From positions 1-64,000 of the forward strand of contig NZ_FOAT01000017.1 in assembly GCF_900109655.1 (NCBI RefSeq): a stretch of DNA of 64,000 nt, given 5' to 3'. The DNA is from Hominimerdicola alba (GTDB lineage Bacteria; Bacillota; Clostridia; Oscillospirales; Ruminococcaceae). This document shows positions 25,043 through 33,395 of the stretch, piece after piece. The stretch's first letter is position 1. Each line of letters begins with the position of its first letter. The position numbers and the translations under genes are program-made. The notes under the pieces were generated by a model. It saw nothing but the letters and a program-made list of their open reading frames with translations, was not told the DNA's origin and made no database searches.

Positions 25043-25141
25043 CACTTAAAATGCAGGATCGACAGGGATATAATATGCTGACGTTTTCTCATTATATTCC
25101 TTTAAGTGCAGTTAAATAAGCTGTGTCAGCGGGATAACCAT
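25043..25141 (+). repeat. dispersed structured repeat, copy 1
   Basis: CACTTAAA (25043-25050) pairs with TTTAAGTG (25101-25108) and, inside, AGGGATATAAT (25064-25074) pairs with ATTATATTCCT (25091-25101). The unpaired AGGATCGA (25055-25062) recurs in copy 2. The block GACAGGGATA ... TGACGTTTTCT ... TGTGTCAGCGGGATAACCAT (25061-25141) recurs on the minus strand at 60841-60910. Confidence 0.7.
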
Positions 25142-25199
25142 GTTCTTTTTTTCTGCTGCCATGAAAATCGATTTTGATAAACGCGCTGTTATTTTGTAC

Positions 25200-25228
25200 T
25201 TGCATACCGCGAGAGTATGTGCTATAAT
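25200..25228 (+). promoter_or_regulatory. promoter of the GT39-like gene
   Basis: TTGCAT (25200-25205), 17-base spacer, TATAAT (25223-25228), extended TGC. Transcription would begin near 25235 and the leader would contain repeat copy 2. Confidence 0.7.
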
Positions 25229-25269
25229 AAAAATTGTCTGACTATACTTTGACCACATTGTTAATATAT

Positions 25270-25376
25270 AGGATCGAAAAGGATATATCACGGTGCCGTT
25301 TTTGACGGCGGCGTTTAAAAAGAAAACCGCCGAGTCCTTGTTATATTCCTTGAAATGCCGATAAGTGTGTCGGGAT
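25270..25376 (+). repeat. dispersed structured repeat, copy 2 (degenerate)
   Basis: Shares with copy 1, in order: AGGATCGA (25270-25277), RGGATATA, TTATATTCCTTnAAnTGC (25341-25358) and TAAGTGTGTCGGGAT (25362-25376). AAGGATATA can pair with TATATTCCTT. The central part differs and contains its own hairpin, GGCGG/CCGCC. It lies in the transcribed leader of the gene at 25420. Confidence 0.55.
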
Positions 25377-25419
25377 CGGTTGGATGATCTCCAAAATATA
25401 CTTTACGGGAGGAGAAAAA

Positions 25420-26937
25420 ATGGTAAAAAAATTATTGAAAGGAACAGTAACTGTGCTGTATGTTTATGTACTGCTGTTCGTAATAATAAACGGCACGCTG
25501 AAAACAGTCCCCGATACGGTGGGAACGCTGATGACCATTGTATCTGTCGGGTGGGGGATAGCTTTTCTGCTGTGGGCGAAGAAAAAGTTCTCGCAGCATG
25601 AGCAAAAGCTGGAAAAGTGCTTTGACTATGTATTTTTGCTATATCTTACTGCGATGTTCATTATACAGCTTATACCCGCGGGCACACTGAAATACACCCC
25701 TAAATGGGATCTGGATGCTGTGTTTGGCGGAGCACTGAGCTGGCTGAACAACGGAGATATGAAAGAATACTCTGATTACTTCCTGTGGTTCCCGAACAAT
25801 TTTGGACTGCTGACGATATATAAGACCGTATTTACCGCGGTTAACGCGATATGGGGGGATAATGCCGACTATTATCTTGTAGCTGTGATAATGGGTAGTA
25901 TCTCGCTGACGGTAATGAGATTCTCGGTAGTGAAAATATGTAAGAAACTGCTGGGTACGCCTGCGGCATACACGGCTATGCTGCTGATGACAATGAGTCC
26001 TGTGCTGTATTTTATGAGTGAGGCGTTTTATACGGATGTGCTGTCGATGTGGGCGGCCCCCCTGGCGATATCACTGTTCATATATGCACGTGAGGCGGAA
26101 AAGCCACTGAAGAAAGCACTGCTGTATTTTTCAGCAGCCGTATCGGCGGCAATGGGGGCAGAGATAAAATTCACGGTGCTGATAATCGTGATAGCTCTGG
26201 GACTTAGTCTGCTGATAAGGGGAGAATTTAAAGAACTTGGTATGTTTGCAGTTACGCAGCTGGCAGTATTTACTGTGGTGTTTGCGGGCTTTAATGCTTT
26301 GTATGATGCTAATTTCGACAAAGAGCTGGCAAATCAGATGAACACGCCGCTTACCCACTGGATGATGATGGGTGTATACGGTGACGGTAGGTACAACGCT
26401 GTCGACTATAAGTTTACGCGCTCTTTCAGCGATACAGATGAACGCGACCGTGAGATAAAGAAAGAGCTTATCAGAAGATACAAAGAGAGAGGCTTAGGCG
26501 GTTCACATGAGCTTCGCAGGAAAAAGACGGCGATAGATTTCGGTGACGGAACACTGGCGATATCGGATTTTCTTGATGATAATATAGAAAAACGCTCGGA
26601 GATACATGAGTTGATAACCTATGACGGCAAATACTACAGCAACTGGTTTGCAGCGTGCGGGATATTTCTGCTGATACTGCTGATATCCATGCTGGCGGCG
26701 GTCTCTTCGGAAAAAGAGCAGAGCCCTGAGCGCGAATGTGTAGGAACGGCGCTTAATATGTGTTTCATAGGGCTGTGGATATTCCTGATGATATGGGAAG
26801 CCAGTGGACGGTATTTTTCAAATTACTACGGGATACTGCTTTTGAGCGCGGTGTGGGGGATAGATTCATTTGATGTCTCACGATTTATCGGTAATAAAAT
26901 TGCTGATGCTGAAAAGCAGGTGAATGTCGAAACTTAA
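25420..26937 (+). CDS. polytopic membrane protein, GT39/ArnT-like glycosyltransferase candidate
   Basis: 505 residues from the ATG at 25420, which follows GGGAGGAG; a longer in-frame start at 25384 has no site. About ten membrane helices. The first outer loop has the layout of family-39-type transferases: YTPKWDLDAVFGGALSWLNN with acidic residues, then YFLWFPNNFGLLTIYK. Such enzymes move sugars from a lipid-phosphate donor to an envelope acceptor. A soluble loop near residues 310-400 carries many charged residues. The leader of about 185 bases with repeat copy 2 is long for this window. Confidence 0.65.
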   Translation: MVKKLLKGTVTVLYVYVLLFVIINGTLKTVPDTVGTLMTIVSVGWGIAFLLWAKKKFSQHEQKLEKCFDYVFLLYLTAMFIIQLIPAGTLKYTPKWDLDAVFGGALSWLNNGDMKEYSDYFLWFPNNFGLLTIYKTVFTAVNAIWGDNADYYLVAVIMGSISLTVMRFSVVKICKKLLGTPAAYTAMLLMTMSPVLYFMSEAFYTDVLSMWAAPLAISLFIYAREAEKPLKKALLYFSAAVSAAMGAEIKFTVLIIVIALGLSLLIRGEFKELGMFAVTQLAVFTVVFAGFNALYDANFDKELANQMNTPLTHWMMMGVYGDGRYNAVDYKFTRSFSDTDERDREIKKELIRRYKERGLGGSHELRRKKTAIDFGDGTLAISDFLDDNIEKRSEIHELITYDGKYYSNWFAACGIFLLILLISMLAAVSSEKEQSPERECVGTALNMCFIGLWIFLMIWEASGRYFSNYYGILLLSAVWGIDSFDVSRFIGNKIADAEKQVNVET

Positions 26938-26951
26938 ATATCAGGTATAAA

Positions 26952-26985
26952 GCGAACGGCGCGTATTTTGTGCTGTTCGCTTTTT
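26952..26985 (+). terminator. terminator of the GT39-like gene
   Basis: GCGAACGGC (26952-26960) pairs with GCTGTTCGC (26972-26980), followed by TTTTT. Confidence 0.8.
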
Positions 26986-27091
26986 GGCTGCGATATGTTA
27001 GCATCATCGCGTTTTTTATATGTTACCCCCTTGTCTGTTTGAACTTTTTATTTTATTGAAATTGATCTACGTGTTATTGGTTTACGGTATC

Positions 27092-27120
27092 TTTACTTTT
27101 TGCAGGAAATATGTTATAAT
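27092..27120 (+). promoter_or_regulatory. promoter of the 7TM/kinase/regulator operon
   Basis: TTTACT (27092-27097), 17-base spacer, TATAAT (27115-27120), extended TGT. Confidence 0.65.
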
Positions 27121-27173
27121 AATTAATGTATTTTTTGCCCGAAGCTATCGGGCTTCGGAAAGGGAGTGGGTAT

Positions 27174-28820
27174 GTGCCGATAAACCGTAAACACCGTATA
27201 GAGCTCATATTCGGAATGTCAGCTGTTCTGGTGGCGGGCATGGCCAGTGCGGTGCTGGACAAGACTAATATCTCATACCACTGTCCTCTTTCGCTGCTTC
27301 TGCTTATGGTATACCTGATGTGGCTTTTTGCATCGCGGAGAAGATTCCCGCAGAAGGATATGAGGCGAATACTCACTGTCTCTGCGGTACTTATGATGCT
27401 CTGGAACATAGTTGATACCATTAACACCGAATTTATAACAGCGGGCTCGGATCTGAGCAGGCAGATCTGGTACTGGTATTATCTGCCTATGGTGATGCTG
27501 CCGATGCTGCTTATGATGGCGGCGTTCTATATAGGCAGGACAGACAGCTACGAGCTGCCTCGAAAATGGTTTATAACCTTTATCCCGGTGTTGGGGCTGG
27601 CGGTCGGTATTGGTACTAACGACCTGCATCAGCTGGCTTTTGAATTTGAAAACAGTTCTATGAAAAGATACCGATACGGCCCTCTTTACTACTGCGCGAT
27701 AGGTATACTCGTGTTCTCCGTTGTAGGAATACTTTTCAAGACCCTGAGAAGCTGCTCCAAAAGGCAGTTCTCACGGAGCTTCATGCTGCCGGCTGCAATA
27801 ACTGCACTTGGGGGAATTTATTTCATCAGTTACAGGAATACTGACGATCCGCTGCTTTTTCAGCGTATGTATGATTTCCCCGATTTCACATGCCTGTTCT
27901 TCGTGTGTTTCTGGGAGAGCCTTGTTATCACACATATGCTGCCCTCAAATGCCGATCATAAAGAGTTTTTCCGCGCTTCATCCATAAGTGCAGGGCTTGT
28001 GGATGATGATCTGGAGATATATCTGCGGGGCGAGAACAGCCCGATGCCAACAAAAGAACAGCTCATCGAAGCCTGCGAGCAGGAAGTGCTGAGCGGCAGC
28101 AAGGTGCTGAAAGCTCAGCCTGTTATGGGTGGATATTTCTACTGGTTTGAGGATATAAGCGAGCTGCAGAAGCTGAATATGCGCCTTGAAGAGACCCGAA
28201 GCTATCTGGAAGAGGAACATGTTATGCTGGATACGGCAAATAAGCTTGAAGAGAGCCGCCGTCGTACTGCGGAGCAGAACAAGCTATACGACAGCATATC
28301 AAAACGGCTCAATCCCGAATTTGAGAGCCTTTCAAAGCTGCTGAACGAACTTCCCGCAGATGAAGATGGCTTTCGTGCAGTAATGAAGCGGGCGGCGATA
28401 GACGGCGTTTTCATCAAGAGATGTTCAAATCTCCTGCTGCTTGCAGGCAGCGGCGACTATATAGACAGCGGTGAGCTGGGACTCTCGGTTGGAGAATCTC
28501 TGGGATATCTGGAGCTTTCCGATATCTGGGGACAGGCTGATATACCAAAAGGCAGGGAACTTCCCGCGGAAACGGTACTGTTCATGTACGAGCTTTTCAT
28601 CGGGGCAGCAAAGAGTGCCATTGATGATATGCATGCGGTGATGGTGACCCTGAGTCTGGATGATGGAATCGATTTCCGCATTGAGCTTGACTGCGAATGT
28701 CAGCCTGTGAAGGCTGATGCTTTCAGCCGTGCACAAGAGTTGGGCGGAAGCATTGAAATAGTACACGAGGACGGCAGTACCTATGTGATCTTTAAGGCAA
28801 AGGAGGCGGCTGTTTCGTGA
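27174..28820 (+). CDS. 7TM sensor protein with degenerate kinase-like C-terminus
   Basis: 548 residues from the GTG at 27174, set by AGGGAG at 27161-27166; the in-frame ATG at 27126 has no ribosome site. Seven to eight membrane helices fill residues about 10-245, in the layout of the N-terminal 7TM part of sensor kinases (IWYWYYLPMVMLPMLLMMAA). A linker and coiled coil (about 330-385, LEEEHVMLDTANKLEESRRR) lead to a C-terminal region that has the length and helix/strand order of a histidine-kinase ATPase domain, but lacks a clear phospho-acceptor His and the N, G1 and G2 boxes. Its stop overlaps the next start by four bases; it is likely the input partner of the kinase at 28817. Confidence 0.7.
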   Translation: MPINRKHRIELIFGMSAVLVAGMASAVLDKTNISYHCPLSLLLLMVYLMWLFASRRRFPQKDMRRILTVSAVLMMLWNIVDTINTEFITAGSDLSRQIWYWYYLPMVMLPMLLMMAAFYIGRTDSYELPRKWFITFIPVLGLAVGIGTNDLHQLAFEFENSSMKRYRYGPLYYCAIGILVFSVVGILFKTLRSCSKRQFSRSFMLPAAITALGGIYFISYRNTDDPLLFQRMYDFPDFTCLFFVCFWESLVITHMLPSNADHKEFFRASSISAGLVDDDLEIYLRGENSPMPTKEQLIEACEQEVLSGSKVLKAQPVMGGYFYWFEDISELQKLNMRLEETRSYLEEEHVMLDTANKLEESRRRTAEQNKLYDSISKRLNPEFESLSKLLNELPADEDGFRAVMKRAAIDGVFIKRCSNLLLLAGSGDYIDSGELGLSVGESLGYLELSDIWGQADIPKGRELPAETVLFMYELFIGAAKSAIDDMHAVMVTLSLDDGIDFRIELDCECQPVKADAFSRAQELGGSIEIVHEDGSTYVIFKAKEAAVS

Positions 28821-30088
28821 CACTTGGAGATTCTAAAACGATTTCTCTGCTGGTTCTTGGTGTGGCAGCTTATATTCTGTGTATTCTTTTTCTTGCGGGA
28901 ATGATAAGAGGACGCGTAGCCGGCCGCAGGCATAGGGGCATCATATTTTTACCTCCGCTGGCGGTATGTCTTCTGCTTTTGTTGAGCATAACAGAGGTCT
29001 ACCGATTTGTGACAGGCGACATTGATCCTTCGGTACTTGAAGAGATCGCGGAGAACATCGGCACGCCGATATGTATTGTCGCCGAGCTCGTTATGACGAT
29101 GTTATGGGGAGTGCTGTGGCTCAAGCAGGAGTTGAATATCATTGGCAGGCTCACACCGCAGTCGCTGGAAGACGGACTTAACAGTATGCCTGACGGAGTA
29201 GCATTTGCGACCTCAAAGGGTGTGCCGCTGCTGGTCAATAGTACAATGCAGAGAGTCTACCGCGAAGCAATGGGTTCACCCTATTTTGATATACGCGATT
29301 TTGAATACAGTATGCAAAACCAGACTCTCATCGTGGGCTGTTCTGCCGATACACATGGCAAGGGATACTATCTTCACCTTATTGACGGCAGTGTGTGGGA
29401 TATACAGAAAAGGCTGATGATGATAGAAGGCAGAAAGGTCTGGGAGCTGCTGGCTTACGATGTCACCGAGAGATACCGCAAGAGCCTTGAGCTTGAAGAG
29501 CGCAATGAACATCTTGCAGAAGTCAACCGCAGCATAAGAAACTACACCCGCGAGATGAACGCTATCATACGCGAGGAAGAAGTTCTGGCAGCTAAGATAC
29601 GCATACATGATGATGTGGGCAGAGCTCTGCTTGCGCTGAAAAGCTATCTGATACGCGGCGGAGACAGGGAAGCACTCATAGAGATGTGGCAGTTCACAGC
29701 GGGTCTGCTGAGGGGCGAGAACACCCCCGACGACAGCTCCGACCCCATAGGTGCATTAAAAGAAGCCGCAGATGCGGTGGGTGTCAAACTGATACTTAAC
29801 GGCGAGATACCCAAGAAACTCCGCAAGCTTATAGCGATAGCGATACACGAATGTCTTACGAATACCGTAAAGCACGCTGACGGAAGTGAACTGACGGTGG
29901 ATATAACAAATGAAGACGGCAAAGTGACAGCCGTCTTCACCAACGACGGCAAGCCTCCTGAGGGCGAGATAAGCGAGAGCGGAGGTCTGAAAAGCCTGCG
30001 CAGCGCGGTTGAACAGGAAAGGGGCGAGATGGAGATAGCATCAGATCCCGGGTTCATGCTGACCATAAGGGTCAGCGGAAAGGAATAA
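28817..30088 (+). CDS. sensor histidine kinase, NarL-partner type
   Basis: 423 residues starting at GTG, with AGGAGG at 28801-28806, inside the previous gene's last codons. Three membrane helices (about 9-28, 44-61, 80-100), a PAS-like region (about 120-225), then a coiled coil and the DHp helix with the likely acceptor His in KIRIHDDVGRALLALKSY. The ATPase part has the N box IAIHECLTNTVKHADGSEL and a G box FTNDGKPP ... ESGGLKSLRSAV. It should autophosphorylate and pass phosphate to the regulator that starts 3 bases downstream. The signal is not evident. Confidence 0.85.
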   Translation: MTLGDSKTISLLVLGVAAYILCILFLAGMIRGRVAGRRHRGIIFLPPLAVCLLLLLSITEVYRFVTGDIDPSVLEEIAENIGTPICIVAELVMTMLWGVLWLKQELNIIGRLTPQSLEDGLNSMPDGVAFATSKGVPLLVNSTMQRVYREAMGSPYFDIRDFEYSMQNQTLIVGCSADTHGKGYYLHLIDGSVWDIQKRLMMIEGRKVWELLAYDVTERYRKSLELEERNEHLAEVNRSIRNYTREMNAIIREEEVLAAKIRIHDDVGRALLALKSYLIRGGDREALIEMWQFTAGLLRGENTPDDSSDPIGALKEAADAVGVKLILNGEIPKKLRKLIAIAIHECLTNTVKHADGSELTVDITNEDGKVTAVFTNDGKPPEGEISESGGLKSLRSAVEQERGEMEIASDPGFMLTIRVSGKE

Positions 30089-30091
30089 ACT

Positions 30092-30727
30092 ATGGAAAAG
30101 TATAGGGTAATGATAGTTGACGACCAGTCCATATCACGGCATCTTTTTGAGATGTACGTCAACAATTCACCGAAGTATGAGCTGGTATTCTCACTGAGCT
30201 CGGCATCGGCGGCAGATGTGTATATACTGCGGCATCAGGTTGACCTGATACTCATGGATATCCTTATGAATGACGGTTCTAACGGCCTTGAAGCCGCCGA
30301 GAAGATAAAAAAGCTCCGCCCCGATATAAAGATAATCGCTGTGACCTCCATGCCCGAGTATTCATGGCTTGAAAAGGCGAAGTCCATAGGCATCGAGAGC
30401 TTCTGGTACAAGGAAGCTGACGAGCAGACCATACTGGAAGTGATGGACAGGACGGTGGCAGGGGAGAGTGTCTACCCCGACAGCAGTCCCAGAGTGAAGC
30501 TGGGGCTGGCGGACAGTTCGGAGCTTACCGACAGGGAACTGGAGATACTGCGTATCGTCACCACAGGTGCCACAAATCAGCAGGTGGCGGAACAGCTGGG
30601 GATATCCGAGAATACGGTGAAGTCCCATGTGCGTTCGATGCTGGATAAGACGGGCTTCCGCAGCCGCACAGAGCTTGCCATAAAGGCAAGGGTGCTGGGA
30701 ATAGCTATCAGCAGTGATGATGTGTGA
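30092..30727 (+). CDS. NarL/FixJ-family response regulator
   Basis: 211 residues. Receiver domain 1-125: acidic pair Asp10-Asp11 (MIVDDQS), acceptor Asp56 (LILMDILMNDG), Thr in AVTSMPEY, and a Lys in WYKEAD. LuxR-type helix-turn-helix 145-205: LTDRELEILRIVTTGATNQQ, then VAEQLGISENTVKSHVRSML. Phosphorylation by the upstream kinase should control DNA binding. No terminator follows; the downstream DNA is the hairpin mosaic. Confidence 0.9.
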   Translation: MEKYRVMIVDDQSISRHLFEMYVNNSPKYELVFSLSSASAADVYILRHQVDLILMDILMNDGSNGLEAAEKIKKLRPDIKIIAVTSMPEYSWLEKAKSIGIESFWYKEADEQTILEVMDRTVAGESVYPDSSPRVKLGLADSSELTDRELEILRIVTTGATNQQVAEQLGISENTVKSHVRSMLDKTGFRSRTELAIKARVLGIAISSDDV

Positions 30728-30744
30728 GTAAAAAAAGCAAACCT

Positions 30745-31140
30745 GCGGAGAACTGCCATTAGAGAGCTTTTGGTCAAACCGAGCTCGGCACAAAATCCGC
30801 GTTCAAAACAAACTAAGCCGCGAAATAAAGCGCGCGGTCAAGCCTCGCGCCAGCAGGCTTGCGGGAAGCCACAGTCAGCAAAGCTGACTGTTAGAGGCAG
30901 AGCCCTTCGGTCAAGGCACAAAAGCGACGCGGCAACAAAGCCATAAATAGCACAGCAAACTAACGCCCCAAAAAGGCGCGGCAATAACAAAATCAAGAGC
31001 GTGGACAAATCTTGTGTTCACGCTCAAACTATCTGCGTAAATTATTGCCGCGCCCGAAATCAACGGCGGTACGCCACAGCCGACGCAGTCGCTGTTAGTT
31101 GATTTCTCGACCCGAGGAACGAGGGGCGAAAAATTGCAAA
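30745..31140 (-). repeat. hairpin-mosaic repeat, copy A (minus orientation)
   Basis: Non-coding. A long palindrome, GGCGCGGCAATAA (30975-30987) with TTATTGCCGCGCC (31042-31054), encloses GAGCGTG (30997-31003) with CACGCTC (31019-31025). Beside it lie smaller perfect hairpins, such as ACAGTCAGC/GCTGACTGT near 30870-30890. Read on the minus strand the order is: TTTGCA..TTCGCCC, CGTTCCTCGG, GAGAAATCAAC, the long palindrome, GGGCTCTGCCTCT, the CAGTCAGC hairpin, CGCAAGCCTG, and GACCAAAAGCTC. The same order is found in copies B and C. Confidence 0.75.
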
Positions 31141-31326
31141 CTAGCGCACACAGCAAACTCTCGACTATGCTTGTAAAGTCCTGATTTTTTGGACTGATAG
31201 CACTATCGGACAGATATCCATATCTGAATCCAACAGAGTGCGGCACTCTTATCCAATGTACTGCGGTGGACAAGGTCGCCCCTTGCGGGTCGAGCCATCG
31301 GATTCGCTTACGCTGTCCGATGGCAG
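31141..31326. repeat. string of short perfect hairpins between repeat copies A and B
   Basis: Consecutive short palindromes with 2-base loops: GATAG-CA-CTATC, CAGATAT-CC-ATATCTG, AGAGTGC-GG-CACTCT, and a longer CCATCGG ... CCGATGG. No ribosome site or plausible gene. The 120-codon minus frame across it is an artefact of the repeat. Confidence 0.55.
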
Positions 31327-31625
31327 GCGCGGCAATAACTTACGGACGTAAAAAGAGCGTGGAAAGTTGTTTTGTTCACGCTCTGTAATTTTGTTATTGC
31401 CGCGCATATTTGACAGGGCGGGGAGTTCGCTTTTCTCTTATAGTTCATTATGCATTTTGGCTTTCTGCCTTGGTGATTGAGGGCTCTGCCCTCAAACTCC
31501 CGCAAGCCTGCTGGCGCGAGGCTTGACCGCGCGCTTTGATTCTTTGGCAGTTTTACGCTTGTTTGCTATTGCGAAAAGCTTGACCAAAAGCTCACTATTG
31601 GTGGTTCTACGCCGGTTTACTGTTT
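31327..31625 (+). repeat. hairpin-mosaic repeat, copy B (plus orientation)
   Basis: GCGCGGCAATAA (31327-31338) pairs with TTATTGCCGCGC (31394-31405) around GAGCGTG (31355-31361) and CACGCTC (31377-31383). Downstream come GAGGGCTCTGCCCTC, CCGCAAGCCTGCTGGCGCG, AGGCTTGACCGCGCGCTTT and GACCAAAAGCTC, as in copy A but inverted relative to it. Copies A and B therefore form a large imperfect inverted repeat of about 0.9 kb. Confidence 0.75.
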
Positions 31626-31717
31626 GATTGCGTGCTTGTTTATCGCTTTTTGGTTTGTTTGTTAATCTCCGTTTGCAGCAATATGACCGAATTGCGCCGA
31701 TAAAGTCGATACCAGTA

Positions 31718-31746
31718 TTGACAAAACTCAAATGATGTGATATACT
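31718..31746 (+). promoter_or_regulatory. promoter of the amino-acid ABC operon
   Basis: Consensus TTGACA (31718-31723), 17-base spacer, TATACT (31741-31746), extended TGA. Confidence 0.85.
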
Positions 31747-31845
31747 AAGGCTTGGTGGCTGCCTCGGCAGCCGTTTTGTGCGTTAATAATTACAGGTGAT
31801 TGCGGCAGCGGAAAATTCTGCGCCGCGGGAAGGAAGGATATTGTG
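31747..31845 (+). promoter_or_regulatory. structured leader of the ABC operon
   Basis: GGCTGC-CTC-GGCAGCC followed by GTTTTG, and further on GCGGC ... GCCGC enclosing about 16 bases just before the ribosome site. The first hairpin with its short T-run could act as an attenuator; no known riboswitch or T-box signature is present. Confidence 0.4.
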
Positions 31846-32703
31846 ATGGAGCTTAAAAAAGTGATAACTGCTGTTCTCAGCATGGCAGTGATGACCGCTG
31901 CGCTTGCAGGCTGCGGTACAAAGGATAGCAGCAGCGGTGACAAGAAGAGCGGCAAAAGCGGTAATAAGACTTTCACCGTCGGTTTTGACGCTGAGTTCCC
32001 CCCTTACGGATATAAGGACGATAACGGCGAGTATGTAGGATTTGACCTTTCTCTCGCTGAGGAAGTATGTTCAAGAAACGGCTGGGAGCTGGTAAAGCAG
32101 CCCATCGACTGGGATTCAAAGGATATGGAGCTTTCTTCGGGCTCTATCGACTGCATATGGAACGGCTTCACCATCAACGGCAGAGAGGACGCTTACACCT
32201 GGACTACTCCTTACGTTGACAACTCTCAGGTAGTTGTTGTTAAGAATGATTCGGGCATTGACAAGCTTTCCGATCTTTCGGGCAAGGTAGTTATCGTTCA
32301 GGCTGACAGCTCTGCGCTGCACGCACTTACAGGCGATGATGCTACTGACGATAACAAGGCTTTGGCTGCTTCATTCGCTGATCTTCAGCAGGTAGGCGAT
32401 TACAACTCCGCTTTCCTGAACCTTGATTCGGGCGCTGCCGAGGCTGTATGCCTTGACTACGGCGTTGCTGTATACGAGGTAGCTAACAGAGGAAGCAATT
32501 TCAAGATACTGGATGAAAAGATCTCCACCGAGCAGTACGGCGTTGGCTTCCTTAAGGGCAATACCGAGCTGAGAGATACCGTTCAGAATACTCTTGCAGA
32601 GATGTCAAAGGACGGCACACTGGATAAGATCGCCGATGAATGGGCAGACAAGGGCATCGACAAGCAGAGCCTCTGCTTTGACCCCGACGCAAAGGCTGAA
32701 TGA
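31846..32703 (+). CDS. polar amino-acid ABC transporter, substrate-binding lipoprotein
   Basis: 285 residues from the ATG at 31846 (AAGGAAGGA site; a GTG one codon earlier is possible). The lipoprotein signal ends LSMAVMTAALAGC. After a Ser/Lys/Gly linker the mature part shows the SBP family 3 pattern: TVGFDAEFPPYGYKDDNGEY, VGFDLSLAEEV, WDSKDMELSSGSIDCIWNG, and YTWTTPYVDNSQVVVVK. Such proteins bind polar amino acids, for example glutamine, cystine or lysine, outside the membrane and deliver them to the permease encoded next. It shares a 4-base ATGA overlap with the permease gene. Confidence 0.92.
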   Translation: MELKKVITAVLSMAVMTAALAGCGTKDSSSGDKKSGKSGNKTFTVGFDAEFPPYGYKDDNGEYVGFDLSLAEEVCSRNGWELVKQPIDWDSKDMELSSGSIDCIWNGFTINGREDAYTWTTPYVDNSQVVVVKNDSGIDKLSDLSGKVVIVQADSSALHALTGDDATDDNKALAASFADLQQVGDYNSAFLNLDSGAAEAVCLDYGVAVYEVANRGSNFKILDEKISTEQYGVGFLKGNTELRDTVQNTLAEMSKDGTLDKIADEWADKGIDKQSLCFDPDAKAE

Positions 32704-33383
32704 TGATATTTGCAGATGATACTTTGACGTTTGAAAAGCTGGCGGATATCGTTCAGCAGGTAATGACAGGCGTGGGAGCATCCCTTGGGATATTTTTCCT
32801 GACACTGCTGTTTTCACTGCCGCTGGGTATGCTGATAGCATTCGGCAGAATGTCCAGATTCAAGCCCCTCAGCCTGATAGTAAAGCTGTATATCTCCATA
32901 GTCAGGGGCACACCGCTTATGTTGCAATTGCTGGTGGTATTCTTTGGACCTTACTACCTGTTCCGTATACCGACCACGCCGGATTATCGATTTTACGCGG
33001 TAATAATAGGATTCTCGCTGAACTACGCGGCTTACTTCGCTGAGATATACCGTGCAGGCATACAGGCTGTGCCAAAGGGTCAGCACGAAGCTTGCGAGAT
33101 ACTGGGATATTCAAGGGCGCAGAAATTCTTCAAGGTGGTATTTCCACAGATGATGAAGAATATTCTTCCTGCAATTACCAACGAGGTCATCACCCTTGTA
33201 AAGGATACCTCACTTGCCTTTGCCATAGCTTACACCGAGATGTTCACTGTTGCAAAGCAGGTTGCTGCGGCTAAATCTACCATCATGCCCCTGTTTGTGG
33301 CAGGTCTGTTCTACTATGTGTTCAATTTCGTGGTGGCTTTCATAATGGAGCGCATCGAGAAGAAAATGAACTATTTCAGATAG
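32700..33383 (+). CDS. polar amino-acid ABC transporter, permease
   Basis: 227 residues with about five membrane helices, HisM/GlnP type. The segment VRGTPLMLQLLVVFFG and the later NYAAYFAEIYRAGIQAVPKG - GQHEACEILGY form the family's EAA-like loop that touches the ATPase. Its start overlaps the binding-protein stop (ATGA), a sign of translational coupling. The ATPase gene follows 12 bases downstream. Confidence 0.92.
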   Translation: MMIFADDTLTFEKLADIVQQVMTGVGASLGIFFLTLLFSLPLGMLIAFGRMSRFKPLSLIVKLYISIVRGTPLMLQLLVVFFGPYYLFRIPTTPDYRFYAVIIGFSLNYAAYFAEIYRAGIQAVPKGQHEACEILGYSRAQKFFKVVFPQMMKNILPAITNEVITLVKDTSLAFAIAYTEMFTVAKQVAAAKSTIMPLFVAGLFYYVFNFVVAFIMERIEKKMNYFR

Positions 33384-33395
33384 GAGGAGCCCGAT

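Noticed and set aside
25043-25400. c-di-GMP, c-di-AMP or SAM riboswitch in front of the GT39-like gene
   Set aside because: The conserved cores of these classes are absent, and the sequence recurs at 60.8 kb outside such a context.
30911-31273. A 120-codon minus frame in the hairpin region
   Set aside because: It spans several perfect palindromes of the repeat and has no ribosome site; typical of false proteins annotated on repeats.
30745-31625. CRISPR array
   Set aside because: Repeats are inverted, differ in length and lack regular spacers; no cas genes are near.
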